Positions 1-9,345 of a stretch of DNA of 64,000 nt are shown here, piece by piece (the stretch's first letter is position 1; each line of letters opens with the position of its first letter). The DNA lies in contig NZ_SOPW01000008.1 in assembly GCF_004402015.1 (NCBI RefSeq), positions 80,849 through 144,848 on the forward strand, in the 5' to 3' direction. The position numbers and the translations under genes are program-made. The DNA is from Filobacillus milosensis (lineage in GTDB: Bacteria; Bacillota; Bacilli; Bacillales; Alkalibacillaceae). Under the pieces are notes generated by a model. It ran no database searches. It saw nothing but the letters and a program-made list of their open reading frames with translations, and had not been told where the DNA came from.

Positions 1-378
1 TATAACCATGATTATTAAAATAATCATAAGAGTGGAGACCATCGTTATTTGGGTATTCGAGGGATTGAACCTTTCCTCGAAAATCTGGCGTTTCTTTTTA
101 GTGTAATTTTTCGTTGCTAAAAGAATGACCGCAATTCCAAGAATACATGCAAATATCCCTAAAATTATACTGATCATATCTATAGTCGGATTCCTTCTAA
201 CACCAATCGTAAAATGCAAACTTGTTGTTAGAAACCCTACGCCAACAATTGAAACTACAGTTCTTATCCATGCCAAATATGTTCTTTCGTTCGCTAAATG
301 CTGTTGAGCATACTTTAATTGATTACTATCTTTTATTAAGGACCTTTCTTCCTGCTTATCTTTTTGTTTCGTATTCAT
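1..378 (-). CDS. DUF202/YidH-family small membrane protein (cut by window edge)
   Basis: An open frame of 126 codons runs from ATG at 378 off the left edge with no stop, so only the N-terminal part is present. After a charged start the motif LANERTYLAWIRT (about residues 26-38) is the signature of DUF202 membrane proteins. Two hydrophobic segments follow (around residues 39-57 and 68-86), and a third begins near residue 115. The function of the family is unknown. It starts 5 bp after the lgt stop codon, so it is almost certainly co-transcribed with lgt. The family call is confident; the role is not. Confidence 0.8.
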   Translation of the reverse strand, partial: MNTKQKDKQEERSLIKDSNQLKYAQQHLANERTYLAWIRTVVSIVGVGFLTTSLHFTIGVRRNPTIDMISIILGIFACILGIAVILLATKNYTKKKRQIFEERFNPSNTQITMVSTLMIILIIMVI

Positions 379-382
379 ATCA

Positions 383-1189
383 TTACCCTGAAGTATGTGT
401 TCGTATCTTGAGTCTTCGATACACAAATATGATTATTCCGATTCCAATTAATACCAAAGAGACAACTTGGGCAATACGTAGTTGTGATGTCAGCATTAAA
501 CTATCGGTTCGTAAACCTTCAACGTAAAATCTTCCGATGGAATACCAAACAAGATAACTTAAGAATAATTCGCCATTCTTCAACTTTAACCTTCTAAGTA
601 CAAAGAACAAAATAACAAATCCTAATAGGTCCCATGAAGATTCATAAAGAAAGGTCGGTACATAATAAGTTCCATCAATAAACATTTGATTGATAATAAA
701 ATTGGGTAGATGGAGGCTTTCCAAAAATGCTCTTGTTGTTTCCCCACCGTGCGCCTCTTGGTTCATAAAATTTCCCCATCGACCAATTGCTTGTCCAAGA
801 ATCAAACTTGGCGCAACAATATCAGCAAGTTTCCAAAAAGAAATATTTTTCTTTCTTGTATAAATGATTGCGGTTAAAACGGCACCAATCAACGCACCGT
901 GTATGGCAATTCCACCTTGCCATATGGCAATAATTTGAGACGGATATTGTGAATAATGCTCCCACTCAAATGCTACATAATAAATTCGTGCACAAATGAT
1001 TGCAACTGGTGCGGCAATCATAATAAAATCAATTATAATCTCCTTATCCCATCCCAAACGATCAGCCTCTCGTGTCGCTATCCATAACCCCAGTATAATG
1101 CCACAGGCAATGATAATACCGTACCAATGAACGGATATTGGGCCGAGTTCAAGCGCAATTGGGTTTAACGGTTGTACATTATCAGTCAT
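383..1189 (-). CDS. lgt: prolipoprotein diacylglyceryl transferase
   Basis: Transfers diacylglycerol from phosphatidylglycerol to the lipobox cysteine of prelipoproteins, in the cytoplasmic membrane. The 268-aa protein has the family's multiple membrane segments, a conserved HGALIGA stretch near residue 100 and [17 protein letters not shown] near residues 133-149, the Lgt signature. The start was placed at the ATG preceded by GGGGAGG rather than 41 codons upstream, where there is no Lgt similarity. It sits between a histidine kinase gene and a DUF202 gene. Its position in an envelope-type cluster rather than a housekeeping operon suggests it may be a second copy, which is inference. Confidence 0.92.
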   Translation of the reverse strand: MTDNVQPLNPIALELGPISVHWYGIIIACGIILGLWIATREADRLGWDKEIIIDFIMIAAPVAIICARIYYVAFEWEHYSQYPSQIIAIWQGGIAIHGALIGAVLTAIIYTRKKNISFWKLADIVAPSLILGQAIGRWGNFMNQEAHGGETTRAFLESLHLPNFIINQMFIDGTYYVPTFLYESSWDLLGFVILFFVLRRLKLKNGELFLSYLVWYSIGRFYVEGLRTDSLMLTSQLRIAQVVSLVLIGIGIIIFVYRRLKIRTHTSG

Positions 1190-1354
1190 ATTTACCTCCC
1201 CACAATTACTTTTTCTATCCTCTATAGTAACACAATAATTATCTAGAAGAATTTGAAATTTTCCGTTCCCCATTATATAAAATCCGTTCACGTTAAAATA
1301 CAAAATTCCCATTTTCTTATATAGAATTGATATAACAAGGAGGATTACTTCTTA

Positions 1355-2755
1355 TTAATCTAATGGAATAGTAATCTGAACCTTCGTCCATTTCCCATAC
1401 ACACTATCAATTTCTAAAGTTCCTTGATAAATATCTAGTATCCTTTTTGCGATCGATAGTCCTAGCCCATTCCCACCATGTTTCCTACTTCTTGCTTTAT
1501 CCACACGATAAAAGCGATTGAGCACAAAAGGTAATTCTTCTTTCAGGATACCCATTCCATAATCTTTTACCTCAATTGTCAATTCCTTGTCTGTGTTTCT
1601 TACATTAATCTGTATGACCTTTTCATCTGTTGAATATTTTGTGGCATTGTCCAATAAAATGATCATGATTTGTTCAAGGTGGCTCTTCAGTATTTTTATA
1701 GTAAAATCCGTGTCAACATCTATAGTGGAGGATATTTTAAAATCATTATTTATTGTTTGAAAGTTTTCAACAATATCTTCCATAATCTCCTTCATTTTGA
1801 CTTCTTCCAATGAGTTCATATTTGTAGTGGATTCTTCTGCTCTTGAGAGAGTCAATAATTCCGAAACTAGGTGAATAAGTCTGTTGGTTTCATTTAAACT
1901 TAAATCAATTGAGCGCTCCAAAACTTTTGGATTGTCCTTCCCCCAACGATTGATAAGCGATAGATGTCCATGTATGATGGACAACGGTGTTTTTAATTCA
2001 TGAGAGGCATCTTCTACAAATTGTTGTTGCTGCTGAAATGACTTCTCTAAGTTATCCATTAATTCATTAAACATAATTCCTAACTCTGTCATTTCATCTC
2101 GTTGCTTGTTAATTAGAACCCTTTCTTTTAGCCCATTCTCTTTTATTCTTTTCATTGTTCTTATCATTGAATTAATTGGCTTTAGTAGTTGAAAGGAAAT
2201 AAGTCTGCCGCCGATTAAACTAAGGAGAATAGCAACCAGTCCTGCGACGATAACCAACATAAATATTTGATTAATCAAACTATCAAAGTTTTCTAAGTTG
2301 CGAACTATTTCTACTGTTCCTTTAAAACCATTTACTTCGATTGGCTTCCTAAATATCAACAAACGATCTCCTTTTGGAGAAAATTCCACCAGTTCCTCTT
2401 TTTTTACATTTTTCGGAGATACCCAACCTTGTGGTACCTCGTCTGATATCGTAAATAGCGGAGAATTGTTTTCCTTCACAATCCTTATCAGTTGATATTT
2501 TTCATTCAGAACGTCTAAATAGTGTTCACTTCCCGAAACATTCCCCTTAAAATTTGAATCTTGAATGTACGCGGTTACTTCTTCCATCTTTTTTTGAATG
2601 GTTTGTTTTTCTTGATTAACTACCCAGTTCTGAATGACAAAATACTGCAAAATATTATAAGAAAAAAATAAAAATAGCATTAAAAGGGCAGCCCATAAAG
2701 TTAATTTCCATTTAATATTGATGCTTTTTGGAATGAACTCTTTTACGTTTCTCAT
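1355..2755 (-). CDS. sensor histidine kinase, HAMP type
   Basis: Membrane sensor of a two-component system, 466 aa. It has an N-terminal membrane segment (about 15-35), an extracellular domain to about residue 160, a second membrane segment (about 163-187), HAMP, a HisKA box with DASHELKTPLS (His phosphorylation site) and a HATPase domain with DNATKYS and GNGLGLSIAKRI. Its start overlaps the response regulator stop by 4 bp, so the two are translationally coupled. The signal is unknown. The neighbouring PepSY protein is a common companion of such pairs and may act in sensing (inference). Confidence 0.92.
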   Translation of the reverse strand: MRNVKEFIPKSINIKWKLTLWAALLMLFLFFSYNILQYFVIQNWVVNQEKQTIQKKMEEVTAYIQDSNFKGNVSGSEHYLDVLNEKYQLIRIVKENNSPLFTISDEVPQGWVSPKNVKKEELVEFSPKGDRLLIFRKPIEVNGFKGTVEIVRNLENFDSLINQIFMLVIVAGLVAILLSLIGGRLISFQLLKPINSMIRTMKRIKENGLKERVLINKQRDEMTELGIMFNELMDNLEKSFQQQQQFVEDASHELKTPLSIIHGHLSLINRWGKDNPKVLERSIDLSLNETNRLIHLVSELLTLSRAEESTTNMNSLEEVKMKEIMEDIVENFQTINNDFKISSTIDVDTDFTIKILKSHLEQIMIILLDNATKYSTDEKVIQINVRNTDKELTIEVKDYGMGILKEELPFVLNRFYRVDKARSRKHGGNGLGLSIAKRILDIYQGTLEIDSVYGKWTKVQITIPLD

Positions 2756-3426
2756 TCTCTCATCACGTACCCCATCCCTCTCATCGTTTGAATATAACTT
2801 TCCTTATCTACAGAATCTAATTTATTTCTAAGATGTCTTACATAAACATCAACGACATTTGTTTCAATTTCCGCATCATAACCCCAAATATTTTCTAGGA
2901 GAACCTCCCTTGTTAAGACACGATTAATATTTTTCATAAACATAAACAATAAGTCATATTCCTTTTTCGTTAATTCTATCAATTGTTCGCCTTTTTTTAA
3001 TAACCTTGATTCAATATTTAATTCTAAATCTTTGAATGACAAAAGTAGGGAAGGCAAATCATTACGTTTTTCTTCTCTTCTCATAATGACTCTAATTCTC
3101 GCTAGTAATTCTTCAATCGCAAATGGTTTCGGGATATAATCATCAGCGCCACTATCCAGCCCTAATACCCGGTCCATTACGCTATCTCTTGCCGTTATCA
3201 TAATAATCGGAACGTCCTTTACTGCCTTTAATCTTCGGCAAACCTCGATTCCGTTTAACTTTGGCAGCATTAAATCTAAAAGGATCACATCCCAATTTCT
3301 TTCTAATGCAAGTTCAAGCCCCTCTCTCCCGTCAAAAGCAGCCGTTACATTGTATCCTTCATGCGTTAACTCAAGGACTATAAATTCCGATAATGCTTCT
3401 TCATCTTCAATCACTAAAATATCCAA
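2752..3426 (-). CDS. OmpR-family response regulator
   Basis: DNA-binding partner of the histidine kinase encoded directly downstream. The 224-aa protein has a receiver domain with the acidic pocket IEDEE at residues 6-10, the phosphoacceptor Asp in ILLDLMLP (about residue 51) and the conserved Lys in YIPKPF. A C-terminal winged helix follows, with LTKKEYDLL and VDVYVRHLRNKL. The ATG is preceded by GGAGGTC in the minus-strand leader. Target genes are not visible, but the adjacent PepSY and lgt genes are candidates. Confidence 0.93.
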   Translation of the reverse strand: MDILVIEDEEALSEFIVLELTHEGYNVTAAFDGREGLELALERNWDVILLDLMLPKLNGIEVCRRLKAVKDVPIIMITARDSVMDRVLGLDSGADDYIPKPFAIEELLARIRVIMRREEKRNDLPSLLLSFKDLELNIESRLLKKGEQLIELTKKEYDLLFMFMKNINRVLTREVLLENIWGYDAEIETNVVDVYVRHLRNKLDSVDKESYIQTMRGMGYVMRE

Positions 3427-3566
3427 TTCATGACCTCCAAATGTTACTTTATCTATTTTGCATTACTTTCAAAATTTGATTAAAATGACACTATTATCTT
3501 AAACCAAAAAGTAAAGTTATGATACAAAATGCATTAATTGAAGTGGCTCATATATAATGAATAAGC

Positions 3567-3588
3567 CCTACTTGCACAAGCAAGTAGG
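3567..3588 (-). terminator. hairpin downstream of the PepSY gene
   Basis: A perfect 9-bp stem (CCTACTTGC / GCAAGTAGG) with a 4-nt loop lies 22 bp past the PepSY stop codon. No long U-run follows, so it may be a weak terminator or an mRNA-stabilising hairpin. Confidence 0.5.
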
Positions 3589-3609
3589 ACCATATTTGAA
3601 TTTACTAAA

Positions 3610-4284
3610 TTATTCTTGTTCACTGTCACTTTCGGAATCATTTTCATCATCCACATCAACCTTTAAGACCTTACCTGTTTTGGCATCTACTTTTACATCA
3701 TGTTTTTTTCCTTGGTCGTCTGTTATTTCAATACCATAAACAACTGTTCCGTCTTCATCTTCAAGTTCAGTATCCGTTACTTGGCCTTTTACTTCTTTTA
3801 GTGCAATAGTTGTACTTTCTTCAGCCGTAATTTTTGCTTCTTTTTCTAATAGTTGTTGCTCTTGTTGATCGGAAACTTCACCATCTTTATCTTCTTTTTC
3901 TTCCTTCTCTCCTTTTTCGTTTTCTTCTTCATCATCAGCCTCCACTTTTAGAACCTTACCTGTTTTGGCATCAACTTTTACATCCTGTTTCTTTCCTTGT
4001 TCATCAGTAACTTCTACACCATAAACAACTGTTCCATCTTCATCTTCAAGTTCAGTGTCCACTGCTTTTCCTGCAACCTCTTTTAGTGCGGCTGAAATGG
4101 CTTCATCCTTAGTGATGGTTGCTTCTTTCTCCAATTGCTGCTGCTCCTGTTCATCTGTTACCTCTACTTTACTATTACTAGTGTCTGCACTTGCTGCAAA
4201 TACTGAGGTATTTAGAGCAGTCCCTGCTATTCCTCCTCCAATAATTGCTGCTGCCAATGCTGGTACTATAAACTTTTTCTTCAT
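3610..4284 (-). CDS. secreted protein with two PepSY domains
   Basis: The 224-aa protein starts with a signal peptide (MKKKF then a hydrophobic core ending near ASA). Two tandem PepSY domains follow, roughly residues 45-110 and 140-210, each with the pattern AI..AL.EV.G.V.DTELEDEDGTVVYGVEVTD and DVKVDAKTGKVLKV. A Glu/Lys-rich linker joins them, and the C-terminus is very acidic. PepSY domains are thought to inhibit proteases or modulate sensors at the cell surface. The strong acidity is seen in exported proteins of salt-tolerant bacilli. It lies directly upstream of the two-component genes. Confidence 0.88.
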   Translation of the reverse strand: MKKKFIVPALAAAIIGGGIAGTALNTSVFAASADTSNSKVEVTDEQEQQQLEKEATITKDEAISAALKEVAGKAVDTELEDEDGTVVYGVEVTDEQGKKQDVKVDAKTGKVLKVEADDEEENEKGEKEEKEDKDGEVSDQQEQQLLEKEAKITAEESTTIALKEVKGQVTDTELEDEDGTVVYGIEITDDQGKKHDVKVDAKTGKVLKVDVDDENDSESDSEQE

Positions 4285-4414
4285 TTGTCTTCCTCCTCAT
4301 ATTGTTAAACTGTGGTACATCCTTATCTTAAGCCCCTACCATGAAGTAAGTCTGAATTTAATTTAAAATTTAATTAACCTTTACGTGAAAAAATTTTCAT
4401 TTTCTTATAGGTTA

Positions 4415-4597
4415 TTATGTGAGTGCCTTTTCCTTCATTACTTGATTGATCATTATGTCCAATTCTTGACTTATATACAGGGCCTCTTTACTTCTTAATC
4501 CATATTTCAACACTACATTATTTAACTCTTGTTGCTTTTCTGCCAACATTTTTTCAATATCCTGTTTCAGTAAAATTAAGTCTTTTCCCGGAGCCAT
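4415..4597 (-). CDS. Spo0E-like aspartyl-phosphate phosphatase
   Basis: A 60-aa helical protein with the Spo0E-family pattern: a first helix (LLKQDIEKMLAEKQQEL) and a second containing SQELDIMINQ, where the SQ.LD motif holds the catalytic Asp. Such proteins dephosphorylate Spo0A or similar response regulators in endospore formers. It is the last gene after the ABC-transporter genes, 10 bp beyond the preceding stop. The start used is the first ATG of the frame. Confidence 0.8.
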   Translation of the reverse strand: MAPGKDLILLKQDIEKMLAEKQQELNNVVLKYGLRSKEALYISQELDIMINQVMKEKALT

Positions 4598-4607
4598 ATA
4601 TTATTCC

Positions 4608-5147
4608 TTAAGCAACTCTCTTTCTTCTATTTTTTGTAAAATTCAATCCCACAAAAACTAAAACAATAAGTGGGGTTCCCATTGAAACAACTTGTATAAT
4701 CGTCGGATTAATCTTTGTATTACCCATAATATCGATGGGAATTCCATTACTTGAATAGATATCTAAACTATGAGTACTAGCGGCCGTTACATAAAGATAA
4801 TAATTGCTGGTATACACAAAACGAATGGGAAGGGAGATTTCCTTTGTTTCACCCGGTTTTAATTCTTTAACTTGTTCCGGTTTATCTGCACTATAGTCTT
4901 CCAGATTAACCGTCCATTTTTTTCCCATATCAGCCATTGTAATATAGACGACTAGATCTTTTATAGATTGGTTGGTATGGTTCGTTATTTGTGCTTTAAC
5001 TGTTGTCTCTTTCCCCGGATAATCTTTAACCTGAGTAGGAGAAATTACTTTAACCTCAACATTAGGTTGTTCCATAGCAAATGCATTTTGCCCAGTAACT
5101 ACAAATCCTAAAAGTATCGCCAGAACGATTCCTGCCTTTTTTAACAA
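4608..5147 (-). CDS. exported membrane-anchored NEW3-like (Ig-fold) protein
   Basis: The 179-aa protein has a cleavable signal peptide ending AFAME, then a beta-rich domain (about residues 30-140) with the pattern of NEW3/COG1470 domains (PGKETTVKAQITNHTNQ, LKPGETKEISLPI). A C-terminal membrane segment (about 148-168) with a basic tail follows. It directly follows the ABC permease gene with a 1-bp gap and probably forms the extracellular accessory part of that transporter. The substrate is unknown. Confidence 0.78.
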   Translation of the reverse strand: MLKKAGIVLAILLGFVVTGQNAFAMEQPNVEVKVISPTQVKDYPGKETTVKAQITNHTNQSIKDLVVYITMADMGKKWTVNLEDYSADKPEQVKELKPGETKEISLPIRFVYTSNYYLYVTAASTHSLDIYSSNGIPIDIMGNTKINPTIIQVVSMGTPLIVLVFVGLNFTKNRRKRVA

Positions 5148-5148
5148 A

Positions 5149-5904
5149 TTACTCCCCTCCTAAAAAGTCCATTTTTTTACTTGCATAGAATAAGCAAATG
5201 ATGGATATAGCCAAGAAACATAGCACAGGTAAACTATCCATAAAGATAAAGAAAAAACCTAATCTATTTACTAGCCAATCCTTTAAAGTCAGCATACTAG
5301 CAGAAACTGGACTCAATAAATCAACTAAATGTGCAAATCCTGACTTTTTCATCGTTGTTGACAGAAACATTGGTATGGCTGTCACCAAAAACAAGACAAT
5401 CGACAAAAGGGTTGCATTTTTACTTGACGATATCCATGTAGAAAATGCTAATGACAGCAATGAAAAACTAATAACTAGCGGTAACCCGATTAGATATAAA
5501 TAGGATAAAATCGTAAGCAACATATTCGTTCCATATGTCAAAGCATAGAAATAAGGGATAGATATAACCGAAATAATCAACCAAAAAACCAAAATTCCCA
5601 CTACTTTAGAAAGGATTATTTTCACCTTTGATAAGGGTGTTAATAAAAGACTTTCTAAAGTTCCTTGCTCCCTTTCACCAGAAACCATTGTTGATCCTAA
5701 TATGATAGATACTAAAATGCTGATACCAATTAACGCTTTCATAAAAGTCATGTTTACTTCGACTTGAGCAAGTAAACTTAGTTCCTTCACCGATATGAAA
5801 CTATAGGTCAAACCACTGAATAGAATGGAAATGGCAAAGAAGATCCAAACGCCTTTTCGGGAAAAGACATGTTCCCTTATTTCCTTTTTTATTAAACTGG
5901 ACAT
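5149..5904 (-). CDS. ABC transporter permease, ABC-2 type
   Basis: A 251-aa protein with about six membrane segments and the ABC-2 signature around residues 70-90 (GSTMVSGEREQGTLESLLLTPLSKVKI). The start codon overlaps the stop of the ATPase gene, and the NEW3-like gene follows directly, so these form one operon. Transporters of this class export lipids, peptides or drugs, or act on the envelope. The substrate cannot be read from the sequence. Confidence 0.88.
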   Translation of the reverse strand: MSSLIKKEIREHVFSRKGVWIFFAISILFSGLTYSFISVKELSLLAQVEVNMTFMKALIGISILVSIILGSTMVSGEREQGTLESLLLTPLSKVKIILSKVVGILVFWLIISVISIPYFYALTYGTNMLLTILSYLYLIGLPLVISFSLLSLAFSTWISSSKNATLLSIVLFLVTAIPMFLSTTMKKSGFAHLVDLLSPVSASMLTLKDWLVNRLGFFFIFMDSLPVLCFLAISIICLFYASKKMDFLGGE

Positions 5905-6662
5905 TAGATGCTCCCCCCAACTTCATCAGTTGTTAAACTAAAGAATATATCCTCTAATGTAGGATTCTCATTCCTTAAGACTAAACGATAGCCTTTTATT
6001 AATTCGTCTAAATACCCTTCTTCAAGCAGTTTACCTTGTTTGACAATGGCTACACGATTACAAATTTCTGAGATTTCTTTTAATAAATGTGAAGTGATAA
6101 ATACAGTAACATTCTGTTCTTGATTTAATCTTGTAATAATCGACTGTATATCTTTTTGCCCTTGTGGGTCCAAACCTAATGTAGGCTCATCAAGAAATAT
6201 AATAGAGGGCTCATGCACAATAGTTTTCGCAATACCAATCCTTTGCCTCATCCCTCGTGAATATTGTCCGATTAGAATATCTGCTTTCCCGGCCATCCCT
6301 ACCCATTCAAGAACCTCTTCAACCCGCGACTTGATCCTTTTCTTATCAACGCCATAAAGTTCAGCAAATAATTTTAAATATTCTCTTCCAGTCATCCAAT
6401 TATAGTAACCATGAGATTCTGGCAATACCCCAATTAATTTGCTTACTAATGCATTTTCACTTTTTACCTCTTTTTCTTCAATGGTTACTGACCCATCACT
6501 CGGTTCTATTAACCCATTTAACATTCGGATGGTAGTCGTTTTCCCTGCACCATTTGGTCCTAAAAATCCGTATATGTCACCTTTATTCACTTGAAGATTT
6601 AAAGAATCAACAGCCACAAAACCATTGTCATATTGTTTTGTTAAGTTTGTTGCCTTAATCAT
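5904..6662 (-). CDS. ABC transporter ATP-binding protein
   Basis: A 252-aa ATPase with Walker A GPNGAGKTTT (about 35-44), Q-loop region, signature YSRGMRQRIGIAKT and Walker B IIFLDEPTLGLDP followed by the switch His in ITSHLL. It is the first gene of an operon with the permease, the NEW3-like protein and Spo0E. The ATG is preceded by a GGAGGG site. Confidence 0.92.
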   Translation of the reverse strand: MIKATNLTKQYDNGFVAVDSLNLQVNKGDIYGFLGPNGAGKTTTIRMLNGLIEPSDGSVTIEEKEVKSENALVSKLIGVLPESHGYYNWMTGREYLKLFAELYGVDKKRIKSRVEEVLEWVGMAGKADILIGQYSRGMRQRIGIAKTIVHEPSIIFLDEPTLGLDPQGQKDIQSIITRLNQEQNVTVFITSHLLKEISEICNRVAIVKQGKLLEEGYLDELIKGYRLVLRNENPTLEDIFFSLTTDEVGGSI

Positions 6663-6790
6663 TTCAAACCCTCCTTAATACCCACTTTTTAAGTACAGTT
6701 TTAATATAAAGAATGACTATGAATCTCTCCCGAAGATTAAAAAAATACAAATTAAAATTTTAATGAAAATTTTTTCATAATTGACCATAT

Positions 6791-6816
6791 AAAAAAACTC
6801 CACCATTTAGGCGGAG
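6791..6816 (-). terminator. intrinsic terminator after uppP
   Basis: On the minus strand a 7-bp GC-rich stem (CTCCGCC / GGTGGAG, one G-U) with a 5-nt loop is followed by seven U, 20 bp past the uppP stop. Confidence 0.88.
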
Positions 6817-6835
6817 TAGAAATATAAGAATTTAT

Positions 6836-7660
6836 TTATCCTAAAATAATGACTGCAATTCCAACGACAAAACAATAGATTGAAAAGTAACCGAGTTTTC
6901 CCTTTTGCATAATATTAATGAACCACTTTAATGAAAAATAGGAAGCAACTAAAGAGGCAATAAATGCTAGTGTATAGGGAAGAAAGAGTTCTCCCATTCT
7001 TGGATCATGAATTAATTCGGAAAGCGACAATATCATCCCACCTACACTAACAGGTATATAGAGAAAAAAGGAAAACTTAAGTGCTGTCTCACGTTTAGTA
7101 CCTAGGGCCATAGAAGATACAATGGTTGCACCTGAACGACTGATACCCGGTATTAACGCCACAGCCTGAGATAACCCTATTATAATAGAATCCTTGAGAG
7201 TTAGTTCGCCATCACCTTTACTACCCTTAAGATTTCGTATTAACCAGAGTGCAATACCCGTTATTATTAAAGTGAAGCCAATAACCCTTACTCCTTTAAA
7301 TATGGCTGCTATTTGGTCCTGAAATAGGACTCCAATAATTCCTGCAGGTATGGTACCAATAATCAGATAAAGAACAAAATAAAAGTCTTTTTTCATACTT
7401 TCAGTTTTATCCGAAACGACTAAATAGGATACACTATTCTTTGTTAATTGAATCAAATCAGAGCGATAAATAAACAAAACGGCAAGTAATGAGGCAAAAT
7501 TGACCAACACCTCAAAACTTAATCCAGAAATTTGTAAGCCGAAAAAATGTTCGAATAAAATTAAATGTCCACTCGACGATACAGGAATTGGCTCCGTTAT
7601 CCCCTGAATGAATCCCAAAAATAAATACTTTAATAGTTCAATCATATTCATTGAATCCAC
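6836..7660 (-). CDS. uppP: undecaprenyl-diphosphate phosphatase (UppP/BacA family)
   Basis: Recycles the cell-wall carrier lipid by dephosphorylating undecaprenyl diphosphate; extra copies give bacitracin tolerance. The protein has about eight membrane segments and the two family motifs: [18 protein letters not shown] near the N-terminus and the [13 protein letters not shown] box in the second half. A GTG at 7660 has the best-spaced AGGAG site; TTG 7666 and ATG 7651 are alternatives. It follows dedA by about 12 bp. With DedA and PAP2 genes alongside, the cluster looks devoted to lipid-carrier handling. Confidence 0.93.
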   Translation of the reverse strand: MDSMNMIELLKYLFLGFIQGITEPIPVSSSGHLILFEHFFGLQISGLSFEVLVNFASLLAVLFIYRSDLIQLTKNSVSYLVVSDKTESMKKDFYFVLYLIIGTIPAGIIGVLFQDQIAAIFKGVRVIGFTLIITGIALWLIRNLKGSKGDGELTLKDSIIIGLSQAVALIPGISRSGATIVSSMALGTKRETALKFSFFLYIPVSVGGMILSLSELIHDPRMGELFLPYTLAFIASLVASYFSLKWFINIMQKGKLGYFSIYCFVVGIAVIILG

Positions 7661-7672
7661 GTACAAGCACTC

Positions 7673-8293
7673 CTATCCGTTGCTGTTCCTTTTTGTTTTC
7701 TTTTTAACATAAATAGCCAATAAAATAATGAACAGCACAGCCAAAATTGCATAGGCGATGTTCGAATATATGTTCATATAATTAACAATATCATGCCATG
7801 ATGAACCAACTGTAGCACCCACTTTAATCAAGACAATATTCCAAATCATTGTTCCCACTGTAGTAAGAAGGAAAAACAACCAAAAATGCATACGCGCCAT
7901 ACCTGCTGGGATGGATATTAAACTTCTAATTAGAGGGATAAATCTACAAAAGAAAACAGTCCACACTCCATACCTATCAAACCATGACTGTGCCTTATAG
8001 ATATCTTTTCTGGTAAGGCGTAAAAAGTGCCCCCATTTGTCTACAATTTTTTCAAGCCGATTTACATTAATCAGCATTCCAATAGCATATAGAACAACAG
8101 CACCTGCCACTGAACCTGCAGTCGAGGCAACAACTACCCCTAGAACACTCATATTTGTGGTTGTGGTCATAAAACCGCCAAAAGTTAGGATGACCTCTGA
8201 TGGGATGGGAGGAAATATATTTTCCAACATAATTAAGAGAAATATCCCCATGTACCCATAACTATTCATTATTTCAGTAATCCAATTTTCCAT
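7673..8293 (-). CDS. DedA-family membrane protein
   Basis: A 206-aa membrane protein with the DedA/SNARE-associated pattern: ENIFPPIPSEVIL near residue 25, GSVAGAVVLYAIG, and FCRFIPLIRSLISIPAGMARM around residue 120. DedA proteins translocate undecaprenyl phosphate or phospholipids across the membrane, which fits the adjacent uppP. The ATG has an AAGGAGAGG site 5-6 bp upstream. Confidence 0.9.
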   Translation of the reverse strand: MENWITEIMNSYGYMGIFLLIMLENIFPPIPSEVILTFGGFMTTTTNMSVLGVVVASTAGSVAGAVVLYAIGMLINVNRLEKIVDKWGHFLRLTRKDIYKAQSWFDRYGVWTVFFCRFIPLIRSLISIPAGMARMHFWLFFLLTTVGTMIWNIVLIKVGATVGSSWHDIVNYMNIYSNIAYAILAVLFIILLAIYVKKKTKRNSNG

Positions 8294-8520
8294 AAAAACC
8301 TCTCCTTTACTAATGGGAAGACCTTCTAAGTTGTTATATTACCTATCTTTATTACCAATAAATCAAAAGTCACTATTAAAATACCAAATATGGATGAAAA
8401 CTTTACGTTACAATGATTAAAAATTTTTTATAAAAAGTTCTTCTTTTGCCCACAATTAGAGAAAATGCACTTAAATCTCCTTTGCTGTCCTCTCATAAAT
8501 AACCAACAAAACGTTTGTTC

Positions 8521-9174
8521 CTATAAGAAACTTTTTTCAAATTGTTTCTCTTTATACCTTTGGAAGAACCAAATGGCAACAGTTAGCCATATCGCACTAG
8601 CAAAGTATCCACCTATAATATCGCTCGGATAGTGTACCCCCAGATAAATGCGGCTAGTACCAATTATGAGGATAAATATACTGCTTAATAAAACAATTGT
8701 AGTTCGCCAGTAGCGATTAGGAATATGCCGCCAAAAAACAAATGTCAAAATACCATAAACGGAAAAGGCACTCATTGCATGCCCACTCGGAAAACTATAC
8801 CCACTAACATCAATTAACAAATGGAAGTCTGGTCGAGCCCGATGAAAAAACATTTTTAAAACCTGATTTATCACTTGTGTTCCTATAATAACCGTTCCTA
8901 ACAAAAGAACTTCGGCCCGGGATTGCAATACACTATATAAAATAAAGGACACTATAAGAAATAAAACTAACACCAAAGGAAACGAACCGATAAATGTAAA
9001 AAACTTCATGATTGAAGTCAGTGTTTGTGATTCAAAACCTTGAATAAAGGAAATCAATGCTTGATCAAATCGAACTATTTTCTGAGCGCTAATTAGAATC
9101 GCTATAAAACTAAAACCAATTAATGAAACAAGTCCGATGAGAAAAGCACTTAATAAATGCCCTTTTAATTTCAT
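8521..9174 (-). CDS. PAP2-family lipid phosphatase
   Basis: A 217-aa membrane protein with all three PAP2 motifs: K-x6-RP (KMFFHRARP, about residues 109-117), PSGH (YSFPSGHAMS) and SR-x5-H (SRIYLGVHYPSD). It probably dephosphorylates undecaprenyl diphosphate or another lipid phosphate outside the membrane, a BcrC-like activity, which fits uppP and dedA next to it. The 227 bp between it and dedA hold no gene, so it likely has its own promoter. Confidence 0.9.
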   Translation of the reverse strand: MKLKGHLLSAFLIGLVSLIGFSFIAILISAQKIVRFDQALISFIQGFESQTLTSIMKFFTFIGSFPLVLVLFLIVSFILYSVLQSRAEVLLLGTVIIGTQVINQVLKMFFHRARPDFHLLIDVSGYSFPSGHAMSAFSVYGILTFVFWRHIPNRYWRTTIVLLSSIFILIIGTSRIYLGVHYPSDIIGGYFASAIWLTVAIWFFQRYKEKQFEKSFL

Positions 9175-9303
9175 TTAGTTAACTCCTTTATTTATCAATA
9201 AACAGGTATTCTGAACATATAAAAGAGAATAACAATAAAGAATGAAAATTTAAGGATTGAACGATTAAAAAAATTTAATGTTATATTTTTTATTAACTCA
9301 AAA

Positions 9304-9328
9304 TAAAAAAAGGAGTTTTATCTCCTTT
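9304..9328 (-). terminator. intrinsic terminator after GGDEF gene
   Basis: AAAGGAG/CTCCTTT stem followed by a U-run on the minus strand, about 20 bp past the GGDEF gene stop. Confidence 0.8.
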
Positions 9329-9345
9329 AATAAATACATATAAAG